A DNA stretch of 64,000 bases, from positions 496,001 through 560,000 of the forward strand of contig CALMGM010000005.1 in the NCBI GenBank assembly GCA_937863685.1, in the 5' to 3' direction. Below, piece by piece: positions 53,566 to 61,400 of this stretch (its first letter is position 1; the number at the start of each line of letters is the position of its first letter). The DNA is from an uncultured bacterium. GTDB taxonomy: Bacteria > Edwardsbacteria > AC1 > EtOH8. The notes beneath the pieces were generated by a model that saw only the letters and a program-made list of their open reading frames with translations, was not told the DNA's origin and ran no database searches. The position numbers and the translations under genes were made by a program.

Positions 53566-53670
53566 CTAAAACCAATGCCTGTCGGCAGGAGTGCTCTGGG
53601 CCGGCCGGCTTATCTTGAAATTACATTTCCTCATGGCTGGGGGACGGATCATTCGGTCCTCTTTCTTCAT
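53566..53670 (-). CDS. Small basic protein or leader peptide, 34 aa (not in ORF track)
   Basis: The frame from the ATG at 53670 to TAG at 53566 lies exactly between a strong promoter and a terminator. An internal ATG at 53652 has a better ribosome site (AGAGG) and gives 28 aa starting MIRPPAMRKCNFK. The peptide is rich in Arg, Lys and Pro. It could be a true small protein, a leader peptide for attenuation, or chance within a small RNA of about 140 nt. Confidence 0.45.
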   Translation of the reverse strand: MKKEDRMIRPPAMRKCNFKISRPAQSTPADRHWF

Positions 53671-53682
53671 CTTGACGATTTC

Positions 53683-53712
53683 ATTTTAGCACCAAAGAAC
53701 GAGCCCTGTCAA
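53683..53712 (-). promoter_or_regulatory. Strong promoter for the small-peptide/zinc-ribbon unit
   Basis: Minus strand TTGACA (perfect), 18 nt, TAAAAT. It is divergent from the TetR promoter about 20 nt away. Confidence 0.8.
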
Positions 53713-53730
53713 TAAAAATATATTTTTAAC

Positions 53731-53758
53731 TTGACAAATCGGGATTTTGATATATAAT
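53731..53758 (+). promoter_or_regulatory. Promoter of the TetR gene
   Basis: TTGACA, 16 nt, TATAAT, both boxes perfect. Confidence 0.88.
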
Positions 53759-53772
53759 ATACACTGTGTATA
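53758..53772. promoter_or_regulatory. Palindromic operator TATACACTGTGTATA
   Basis: A perfect 15-bp palindrome overlaps the last -10 base and the predicted start site of the TetR gene. This is the expected size and place of a TetR-family operator, implying autorepression. Confidence 0.75.
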
Positions 53773-53789
53773 CTAAATCAAGGAGGCCC

Positions 53790-54428
53790 ATGGGCAAAAA
53801 AAGAGAGCAGCTCCGCCGGGACAAGGAGCAACGGATACTGGGCGCCGCCCAGCAGCTTTTCATATCCCGCGGCTACCGGAATATCACCTTCAGGGATATC
53901 GCCGCCCAGGCTGGCTTTACCAGACGTACGATCTATGCCTACTACCCCACCAAGGAGGAGTTGATCATGACCCTGCATCTGGAGGGTCTGCAGGAACGAC
54001 TGGTGGTGTTGGAGAAGGCCATGGCTTCGTCCAAGACCGGTCTGTCCAAGATCGACGCCTTCGGCCGGGCCTACTTCCGCCACTACCAGGCCCATCCGGA
54101 CCAGCTTCTGCTGCAGGTGATTTTGGACACCGAGAAGCTGGACCATGCCAAAATATCCCCCGGCCTGATGTCCCGTTTCCGGCAGGCCAACGACCTGGGG
54201 CATGAACAGCTGGAGGGGGCCCTGACCCTGGGCAAAAAGGACGGAACCATTTCGCCCGACATCAACGTCAAGCTGTATTTTGTCTACCTGGTCTTTACCC
54301 TGCGGGCCATAGCCAAACAGACCCTGTTTCCCGCCCTGCTGCCGGTCGAGCGCTTTGGCGAAAAATTCTATTACGATTACCTGAAACTGCTGCTGAAAGC
54401 CCTGGCCCCGGATGAATCTAAAATTTAA
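53790..54428 (+). CDS. TetR-family transcriptional regulator
   Basis: A 212-aa regulator. I start at the ATG at 53790 with an AAGGAGG site; the track's GTG at 53766 lies in the operator. The N-terminal HTH is RILGAAQQLFISRGYRNITFRDIAAQAGFTRRTIYAYYPTKEEL (about 15-60), typical TetR. The C-terminal ligand-binding part is generic, so the inducer is unknown. The gene is followed 16 nt later by a secreted VCBS protein, the likely regulated partner, and precedes no efflux pump. Confidence 0.93.
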   Translation: MGKKREQLRRDKEQRILGAAQQLFISRGYRNITFRDIAAQAGFTRRTIYAYYPTKEELIMTLHLEGLQERLVVLEKAMASSKTGLSKIDAFGRAYFRHYQAHPDQLLLQVILDTEKLDHAKISPGLMSRFRQANDLGHEQLEGALTLGKKDGTISPDINVKLYFVYLVFTLRAIAKQTLFPALLPVERFGEKFYYDYLKLLLKALAPDESKI

Positions 54429-54444
54429 TTCAAAGGAGGCAAAG

Positions 54445-56772
54445 ATGAAACGGTCAGCATTGATCATTCTTCTGACCACAGTATCATTTTGGAAGCCGGC
54501 CGTCGGCCAGCCGGCCTTTAAGGTTATGACCGCCGACACCAATGTCAACCACGCTGCGGCCATAGCAGTGGCCGACCTGAACCGGGATGGACTGCCCGAT
54601 CTGGTGGCCGCCTCCTGGGGCAACCCGCCCAGCAGCGCCGACTACCGGGGGGTTCGCTACAGCCTGGGCCAGGACAGCGCGGCCTCTTCCTGGACCTGTC
54701 GGCCGGTCGATTCCAGTTATCAGCCCATGGGAGTGGAGGCGGCAGATATCGACGGAGATAGCCTCTGTGATGTGGCGGCCTGCAGCTGGACATCAAATGA
54801 CCTGGCCTGGTGGGGTAACGACGGAGGGAATCCGATCGTATGGACCAAACATGCCATCGATTCCAATTTCACCAATGCCCATGAGATCCATGCCGCCGAT
54901 GTTGACGGGGATGGTGATTTGGACATCATTGCTGCAGCGGCCGGCGTCAATCAAGTGGCAGTTTGGTATAACGACGGTTCCCAGCCGCCGGTTTGGACCA
55001 AGCAGGTGATAGATTCCGCCTTCGGCGGGGCCCGTTCGGTGGTGGCGTCCGACTTTGACGGGGACGGCGACCTGGACCTGGCCGGTGCCGCCGTGCTCAT
55101 CGACCAGGCGGCCTGGTGGAGGAACGAGGGAGGATCGCCGGCCGTCTGGACCAAGTACGTGATCGATGATGCTTTTGACACCGCCCATCGCCTGAACTGG
55201 GTCGACCTGGATCAGGACGGGCGGATAGATCTGGTGGGCGCCGGATACTCCGGCTCCATAGCCTGGTGGCGCAACAGCGCCGGATCGCCCATTGACTGGG
55301 TCAAGCAGGTGGTAGCCCCGGAATATCCCGGGGGTATGGTGGCCCACGCCGCAGACATGGACGGCGACGGCGACATCGACATCATCGGGACCAACCAGGT
55401 CAATGATCTGGTCAGCGTCTGGACCAATGAAGGAGGCGCGCCCCCGGCCTGGACGGAATGCCGGTGGAGCTTTCCCGGACCCTGGCCCATACTGCCCTAC
55501 GACCTGGACCACGACGGGGCCCCGGACATCGTCACCGGCGGATATTACGAAAGCGCATGGTTTCGTAACCTTTCCCGCTTGCGGCTGTCGGCTGATCTGG
55601 CTTTCTGCAGTCTGTCTCCCGGTGACAGCATAATTGTTCGTCTTTACCTTCCCTTGCGGTACGGGAAGACAGCAACCGTAGATATTTCTCCGGCCCTTGA
55701 CAATACGCCGACACTGGGTTTTATAAACCTGACCCTTGATCGAACTACCATCTCATCTCCCGATAGTTGCCAACTGACAATCAAGGCTTCCCCGGATGCC
55801 TCGCCGGGTAAATACGGGATCTCGATAATCTCAAGCGATGGCATTGACACCTTGGAAGCAGAAGGAATGATCGAGGTCGAGATCATCGGACAGGGACAGG
55901 CAGTCTGCATAGGCGCCGACCGGAAAATGATGGATCTGGTCCGATCTGTGTGGGGTGCTACCGACAGCCTGTGGAACGTCCCATCCACCCTGGGCAGTAA
56001 TTACCAAGCGGTGATAATAGAGAGCGGAGCCGGACCGGCCGATACTGCCAAGTTGCGAAGCTTCATCGGAAACGGCGGGCGGATTCTGCTGACCGCCAAC
56101 ACTCCTTACGATCTGTGCGCCGGCACCGGGTTGTCCGCCGTCAGCGGCTGGCTGGGCGCCTCCACTTTTGCTTTTTATACCGGAGCCGGGATATCAATCA
56201 TATCCAATTATAATGAGCCGTTTGGTTTCAGCGGCATTTCCTCTGGCGACACTTTGGGAATAGCGGTTTCGGGATGCGGCCGGCTGACTGGCCTCACGGC
56301 CAATGCCACTTCTATAGCCCATCTGGGCTCGGTCGGCAGCGCTATTGCCGGGGCTTACTGCCATTACGGCAGCGGGCACAGTTTCTATTACACCGGGGGA
56401 GCCGGAATCAGCCCGGCCAGCGATTCCCTGCTGGCCGCCTTCCTGAAGAACCCGGCCCTGGGGGTGGGAGCAGCATCCCAGGGAAGCACCCTGCCCGTGC
56501 CCCTGGCGCTGAGCGTGAGGCCCAACCCCATGACCCGTTCCTGTCGAATTGACTTTAGCCTGCCGGTCTCCGGCCCGGCCGATCTTTCGGTGTACGATAT
56601 TGCCGGCAGGAAAGTTTTCTCCATTTTGCACCGGCCGATGGTCCGGGGCCCCCAGACGGCATATTGGAACGGCCGGTCGGACGGGGGGATGAGATGCGCC
56701 TCGGGGGTTTACTTTATGCGGTGCACCACGCCGGCCGGTGTAGTCACTCAAAAAGTGCTGCTGCTAAAATAG
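54445..56772 (+). CDS. Secreted VCBS/FG-GAP protein with amidotransferase-like middle and sorting domain
   Basis: A 775-aa exported protein; the ATG at 54445 has AAAGGAGG. The signal peptide ends about residue 22 (KPAVGQ). Residues 30-380 hold seven or so VCBS repeats with calcium loops (DVDGDGDLDIIAAA, DFDGDGDLDLAGAA, DMDGDGDIDIIG). Residues 400-490 look like a beta-sandwich. Residues 490-680 resemble a ThuA/GATase-like fold (YQAVIIESGAGPADTAKLRSFIGNGGRILLT). The C-terminus is the FlgD-like sorting domain (LSVRPNPMTRSCRIDF ... YWNGRSDGG). It is co-transcribed with the TetR gene. Confidence 0.85.
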   Translation: MKRSALIILLTTVSFWKPAVGQPAFKVMTADTNVNHAAAIAVADLNRDGLPDLVAASWGNPPSSADYRGVRYSLGQDSAASSWTCRPVDSSYQPMGVEAADIDGDSLCDVAACSWTSNDLAWWGNDGGNPIVWTKHAIDSNFTNAHEIHAADVDGDGDLDIIAAAAGVNQVAVWYNDGSQPPVWTKQVIDSAFGGARSVVASDFDGDGDLDLAGAAVLIDQAAWWRNEGGSPAVWTKYVIDDAFDTAHRLNWVDLDQDGRIDLVGAGYSGSIAWWRNSAGSPIDWVKQVVAPEYPGGMVAHAADMDGDGDIDIIGTNQVNDLVSVWTNEGGAPPAWTECRWSFPGPWPILPYDLDHDGAPDIVTGGYYESAWFRNLSRLRLSADLAFCSLSPGDSIIVRLYLPLRYGKTATVDISPALDNTPTLGFINLTLDRTTISSPDSCQLTIKASPDASPGKYGISIISSDGIDTLEAEGMIEVEIIGQGQAVCIGADRKMMDLVRSVWGATDSLWNVPSTLGSNYQAVIIESGAGPADTAKLRSFIGNGGRILLTANTPYDLCAGTGLSAVSGWLGASTFAFYTGAGISIISNYNEPFGFSGISSGDTLGIAVSGCGRLTGLTANATSIAHLGSVGSAIAGAYCHYGSGHSFYYTGGAGISPASDSLLAAFLKNPALGVGAASQGSTLPVPLALSVRPNPMTRSCRIDFSLPVSGPADLSVYDIAGRKVFSILHRPMVRGPQTAYWNGRSDGGMRCASGVYFMRCTTPAGVVTQKVLLLK

Positions 56773-56787
56773 CATAAATAGGGTATG

Positions 56788-56817
56788 AAAAAAACCAGAC
56801 CGTTTGGTCTGGTTTTT
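56788..56817. terminator. Terminator of the TetR/VCBS operon
   Basis: AAAAACCAGACC / GGTCTGGTTTTT, 12-bp stem with a GTTT loop, U-rich on the plus strand, A-rich on the other side, so it also works from the minus strand. Confidence 0.92.
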
Positions 56818-56884
56818 CCGAAGCGGGCATGCTGTCTGGTTGAGTATCAACAAGCTTTTCCCTTTATACTTGTTGTCACTCGGT

Positions 56885-57157
56885 TCAATTCGCCTCCAGG
56901 GACATCCTGGCCGGCTGGTCCTGGTGGCACTCCCGGCAAACAACCTCACAGTTGGCGGCGATGTCGATGATACCGTTGGCCAGTTGCAACCGGTGGCGGG
57001 CAAGCCAGCCCTCCGGATCATGCAGCATGCCGTGCTTGTCCCAGTGCAGACCGCGGCTGCATGGCACTTTGCGTCCATCAACGACCTTGGTAGATTCACA
57101 CTTTCCTTCGGCCCTCTCCCAGGCCTTTTTCAGAGTCTCCTCGGAAAAAAACATCAT
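56885..57157 (-). CDS. HNH/zinc-finger-like mini-protein
   Basis: A 90-aa protein. The track start is upstream in the receiver gene; the ATG at 57157 has GAGGAGG and overlaps that gene's stop. The sequence has Cys/His pairs in HNH-like order (GKCES ... VPCSRGLHWDKHG ... RHRLQLANGIIDIAANCEVVCRECH). The last part with CEVVCRECH is the usual second zinc knuckle of HNH proteins, and the His in LHWDKHG may be the metal or catalytic residue. No nuclease activity can be claimed from this. It is the last gene of a four-gene run. Confidence 0.6.
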   Translation of the reverse strand: MMFFSEETLKKAWERAEGKCESTKVVDGRKVPCSRGLHWDKHGMLHDPEGWLARHRLQLANGIIDIAANCEVVCRECHQDQPARMSLEAN

Positions 57158-57783
57158 TTGACCTCCTCGTTTAAGTTCCCGTCGCCGCCGGCCCGTGGAT
57201 AGAAGCAGTACTTGCGGCGCTGGTGTATCTTCTTGTAGGGACAATCCCGGGAATCACAGCAGGCAAATTCAAATCCCCGGGCAAATAGATCGGTCTGAAC
57301 GGCCGGGAACCGATGAGCCAGCCCGCAGACCGGCGGCGGCTTTTTGCCGAAACCATCGGGGCGTTCCAGGGCCTGGGTCAATCTTTGGTGCAGCTCCGCC
57401 AGAGCGAACGGCTTTTTCATGAATTGGGCCTCCCCGGGGATCTCTCCCGGGCCGGGCTGACTGCCGGAAACTATCAGAGTAATCAGCTCCGGCTTGATCC
57501 CGATCAATTTCCGGTGCAATTCGATGCCGCTGCCGTCCGGCAGGACCAGGTCGGTGAGCAACAGCCGGATCGCTTGCTGGTTCTCTCCAAAAAGCTGTTC
57601 GGCCCGATTGAAGCTGTCGGCGGTCAGAACGGCATAACCATTGTTCTGGAGAAGAAACGCCTCGATCTCCCGCATGGCTTTCTCGTCCTCCACCAGCAGA
57701 ATGGTTTTATCCGCCTCCTGATCGCGCGATTCTGATGATCCGACCGGTACCGGGTTTAAGCCAGCTTTAAAAGCCCCGTCCAT
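57154..57783 (-). CDS. Receiver-domain response regulator with Cys-rich tail
   Basis: A 209-aa protein. The receiver domain spans about 26-140: acidic pair VEDEK (Glu32, Asp33), phospho-acceptor Asp78 in LLLTDLVLPDGSG, Ser106 in VSGS and Lys124 in FMKKPFA. All key residues are present. The C-terminal 65 residues are not a known output domain; they are cysteine- and arginine-rich (FEFACCDSRDC, RRKYCFYPRAGG) and may bind metal. No partner histidine kinase is in the window. It overlaps both the Hfq-like gene and the HNH-like gene. Confidence 0.82.
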   Translation of the reverse strand: MDGAFKAGLNPVPVGSSESRDQEADKTILLVEDEKAMREIEAFLLQNNGYAVLTADSFNRAEQLFGENQQAIRLLLTDLVLPDGSGIELHRKLIGIKPELITLIVSGSQPGPGEIPGEAQFMKKPFALAELHQRLTQALERPDGFGKKPPPVCGLAHRFPAVQTDLFARGFEFACCDSRDCPYKKIHQRRKYCFYPRAGGDGNLNEEVK

Positions 57784-57955
57784 CCATCCTTTCGGCCATC
57801 ACCATTGAGTTCTGGTACAGGATCATCCTGCGAGGCTGCTCGGCCCGCCTCAGGGCGCTGATCACGATCTTGTCCCGGTCGTGGGCCAGCACCTTTCCAT
57901 AATATTCCCTGCCGTTGCTAAGCAGGAAATGGTATATGTGGATTCTATCGTACAT
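57767..57955 (-). CDS. 62-aa Hfq/Sm-like candidate protein
   Basis: The track start at 58030 is too early; the ATG at 57955 has an AGGA site. The sequence IYHFLLSNGREYYGKVLAHDRDKIVIS ... MILYQNSMVMAER follows the Sm1/Sm2 pattern of Hfq: a short strand, NG, a G two turns later, a strand ending in D, a hydrophobic strand, a variable loop (ALRRAEQPRR), then the VYKHAIS-like last strand. The His of Hfq's KHAIS is replaced. Family membership is inferred from pattern alone. The stop lies 17 nt inside the receiver-domain gene. Confidence 0.5.
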   Translation of the reverse strand: MYDRIHIYHFLLSNGREYYGKVLAHDRDKIVISALRRAEQPRRMILYQNSMVMAERMDGRGF

Positions 57956-58035
57956 ATTTATTCCTAAAGCTTGATTTACCGCCGGGCCGGCAATCCGGCC
58001 GGACCGGCAGTAAATTGATTGGCATTTCACCTTTG

Positions 58036-58176
58036 TTAAAATTCGTCCGGAGGAGGCGGCGGCACAGGATAGATCACGGTGGTAGTGGGAAGCGGATCAT
58101 CGGCGAAGCTGAGGGTGACTCCGGCCAGGGAAGCCAGCATAACTGCCAGCAGTAAAGAGTAGATCAGTTTTTTCAT
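58036..58176 (-). CDS. 46-aa secreted proline-rich peptide (not in ORF track)
   Basis: The ATG at 58176 follows a GGAGACAAA ribosome site. A clear signal peptide (MKKLIYSLLLAVMLASLAGVTLSFA, cleaved near residue 25) leaves a 21-residue mature peptide ending in PVPPPPPDEF. Too short for the ORF track. There is no Cys or lipobox. It heads the small run of genes at 56.9-58.2 kb. Function is unknown. Confidence 0.65.
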   Translation of the reverse strand: MKKLIYSLLLAVMLASLAGVTLSFADDPLPTTTVIYPVPPPPPDEF

Positions 58177-58226
58177 TTTGTCTCCGATTTTATTGATTGA
58201 TTGTTTATGCATCTGTCTTTTATTGT

Positions 58227-58243
58227 TTCATTAATCGTGCCAA
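58227..58243 (-). promoter_or_regulatory. Weak sigma54-like element upstream of the secreted peptide
   Basis: Minus strand TTGGCACG matches the -24 part of sigma54 promoters, but the -12 position reads GA instead of GC. It lies about 50 nt before the peptide start and next to a sigma54 activator gene. The rest of 58177-58439 holds only the terminator noted separately. Confidence 0.3.
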
Positions 58244-58308
58244 ATTTTTATATATGTTTTAACCCCTTGATTTTACAACCTTTAACACTTTATGATAGCT
58301 CAGATGGG

Positions 58309-58353
58309 AGAAAAAAACAAAAGGCGGTTGAGACATTATGTCTCAGCCGCCTT
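58309..58353 (-). terminator. Terminator of the giant regulator
   Basis: Minus strand AAGGCGGCTGAGACA / TGTCTCAACCGCCTT, 15-bp stem with a 3-nt loop, then TTGTTTTTTT. Confidence 0.92.
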
Positions 58354-58439
58354 AGTTTAATGGCTAAAATATATTATAACTTCTTCATTTTAAATGGGTA
58401 ACAAAATATGTGTCCTTGGGTCTCGCATTTTTCACAATG

Positions 58440-61400
58440 TCACACCTTAATGTTGTGTTTTTCCATCAACCGGTACAGGTGACGACGGGATATCCCTAAT
58501 GCTTTGGCCGCTTGAGAGATATTTCCATTAAAATTTTTAATGCCCTCGAGTATATCCTGACGACGATTGCTCTGATATTTATTCTGGGTTTCGCTCAAAC
58601 CCGGAGATATCTCCAGTTCCTTGGCTGTTATGGCCTTTTTATTTGTCAGCAGCACCGCCCTTTGAACCGTATTTTCCAACTCACGGACGTTACCTGGCCA
58701 GGCATGGCCGATCATCTGCTGCTTAGCCTCGGAATCAAAACGGAGCCCGATCTTGCCGAATTTGCGGCAATACTTTTCTTTGAAATATTCGGCCAACAAC
58801 AGTATGTCTCCGCTCCTTTCCCGCAGCGGGGGAATGGGAATGGTCATCACCTTAAGCCGATAGTACAGGTCCTCCCTAAAACGGCCTTCGTTGATCTCAA
58901 TCTCCAGATCTTTATTGGTGGCGCAGATCACCCGGACGTCCACCGTCCGGTTCTCGGACTCTCCCACCCTTCTGATCTCTCCGCTCTCCAGCACCCTTAG
59001 CAGGCGAGACTGAACCGCCTGGCTGGCGCTGGCGATCTCGTCCAAGAATACCGTGCCGCCATCGGCCGATTCGAACAACCCGGGCTTGTCCTTGCCGGCA
59101 CCGGTGAAAGCCCCCCTAACGTAACCGAACAGCTCCGATTCCAAAAGGGTCTCCGGAAGCGAACCGCAATCCAGGGCCAGGAACTTGCGCTTCCCTCGGG
59201 ACGACAATCTGTGGACCGCCAAAGCCGCCAGTTCCTTGCCGGACCCGGATTCGCCGTCCAGCATGACGGTGATGTCCGCCTGGGCAACGGTTCTGATCCG
59301 CTGGATCATCTGCCTGACCGGAGGGGATTGGCCGATTATCAAGTTGAAAATGTCATTCTCTTGCAATTCGGCCGTCGCTTGATCGAAGCGGAGCCGGCTG
59401 ATCAGTTGGCCGCTTTCCAGGACCGCCCCGATGATGCCGGCCAGGGCCAGCAGGAACTCCCGCTGCCTGTCCCCGAACAGGCCGCTGGTGACCCGGGAGT
59501 CCAGATAGACGGCCCCGGCCGCCCCTTCCCGAAAATGCAAGGGGACGCACAGCAGCGACCGGATGATGTTTCGCTGCACGCTAAGCCGCGAGCGGAAGGC
59601 CTCATCCAAAGAGGCATCATTGGATATAATCAGCCGGCCCTGGCCGGCGGCGGCCCGGACGGCGGTGGCCGAAAATTCCAGGGCGTCCTTTCTGGTCTGG
59701 TCGTCCAGGTCTATCTGAGCGGCCATGGTTATCTGCAGGTCTTTGTCCAGCAGGAAAAGAGCCCCGCGTTCCGCGCCGGTCATCTCCAGCGCCAGCTTGA
59801 GCGATTCGCGAGCCAGATCCTGCTGGCCCACTTCGGTGGCCAGCAGGCCGGCCAGCCGATAGATGCCGTTCAGCAGGTTCGGTGAAAATGTTTCCCGGTC
59901 CGGACGGTCGAAGCAGAGGCGGTCCGCCCGAAGCATGATCTCCCTGGCCCTGCCCAAATGATCGGGCGTTCCCATTTCGATGAACAGAGATTCGGCCCTG
60001 ACCAGCCAAGGCAGGACTTTTTCCAGCAACTCCGGGCGACCCTGTTCGACCGCTTCCTCGGCCGCCCGCAGCCAGCAGTTGGCGGCATTGAATCTATCGC
60101 CTTTCTCCATAAGCTCCTGTCCGGCCTCGATCGCTGTTTTCAACCCCTGTTTTCCGGTGTTATCATCGACCATTTGCAGAATACCCTCCACGATTTTTAT
60201 TTGACCGGTTAATATGCTGTTCTTCTGGGGATTTTCTTTCGCCCGGGACAGGTATTCCCGGGCCAGGCCGTTATTGCCGTTCCGGTGCTCGGCAAAGGCC
60301 AGGTCGGCAAATATCTCGGGATCAGGGGCAAAGCCCAGCCGGTGATAATTCTCCAGCGACTCTTGAAAGGTGGCAATGGCCCGGGGCCAGTCACCCTGTT
60401 CCAGCTCCAGGCCGGCCCTGACCCTTAGCACTGCCGCCGGACCGCAAACGCTGTCCGGCCGTTGGCTGATCTCCAGCGCTTTGGCGATATGGATTGCCGC
60501 CAGCTCCTTTTGGCCCAACAGGCTTTCGACGATGCTCAGGTTGGACAAACTGGCTGTCAGGCCCCGATCCCGTTCCCCTTTACCGGCTCCGGCCAAAAGC
60601 GCCAGAAGGAACCTGTGGGCCGCCGAATAGCCGCCTTTATTCATGGCGATGTTTGCCAGACCGGTCAGGGCTTCTGTTAAATACTGCTGGCTGCCGACAC
60701 CCATCATGTGATACATGCTCTGCCGATATGCCTCCTCGGCCCTGTCCCAATCCCGGAGGTTAAAATATACCGACCCTAAGCTGTAGTGTATCTTTCCCAG
60801 GGCCTGATCTGGGATCGCTGAATCGGCATGGGAGATGGCCTCTTCCAGTCTGTCCCTGGCCTTCTCCGGCAAACCCAGTATCCCCAGGGTGTTCCCGTAA
60901 AAGGCCAGTATCCGGGATTTTTCATAGCCGGCGGTATCCTGGTCCCACATCTGCATTACGGTCTCCAGGGGTTCTGCGACCAGATCCCAGTGGTTTTTCT
61001 GATAATGATATATGCCCAGCAGTTCGGCGGCTGCCATCATGGCCCTGGGGCTGCCCAGTTCCTTTCCTCGCCTCAGGCATTCCCGTAGGATCCGGTCCGA
61101 ATCGTCGGAGCCATCCCTGATCCCCCGGAGATACCCTTGATAACTTTGACCGAAAAGGGCTATTTCCGGATCCAGCTTACCGATCCTCCCGGCCAGAAGT
61201 TTTAGCTTGTTCTCCGCCTCCTCATAAAGCTTGCCGTTGGAAATGATATAGAACAGCCGCTTCCAGTATTTCCAGTCCCGGCCCCGGGAGTTTTCCAGTT
61301 TTTGCCAAGACTCCAGAGCCTCGCTCCATCGCCCCATCCGGCAGCACAGGTCGGCGATCTGCTCTGCCAGTTCCCGGTAAAAGACCCCATCGGTTGTTTC

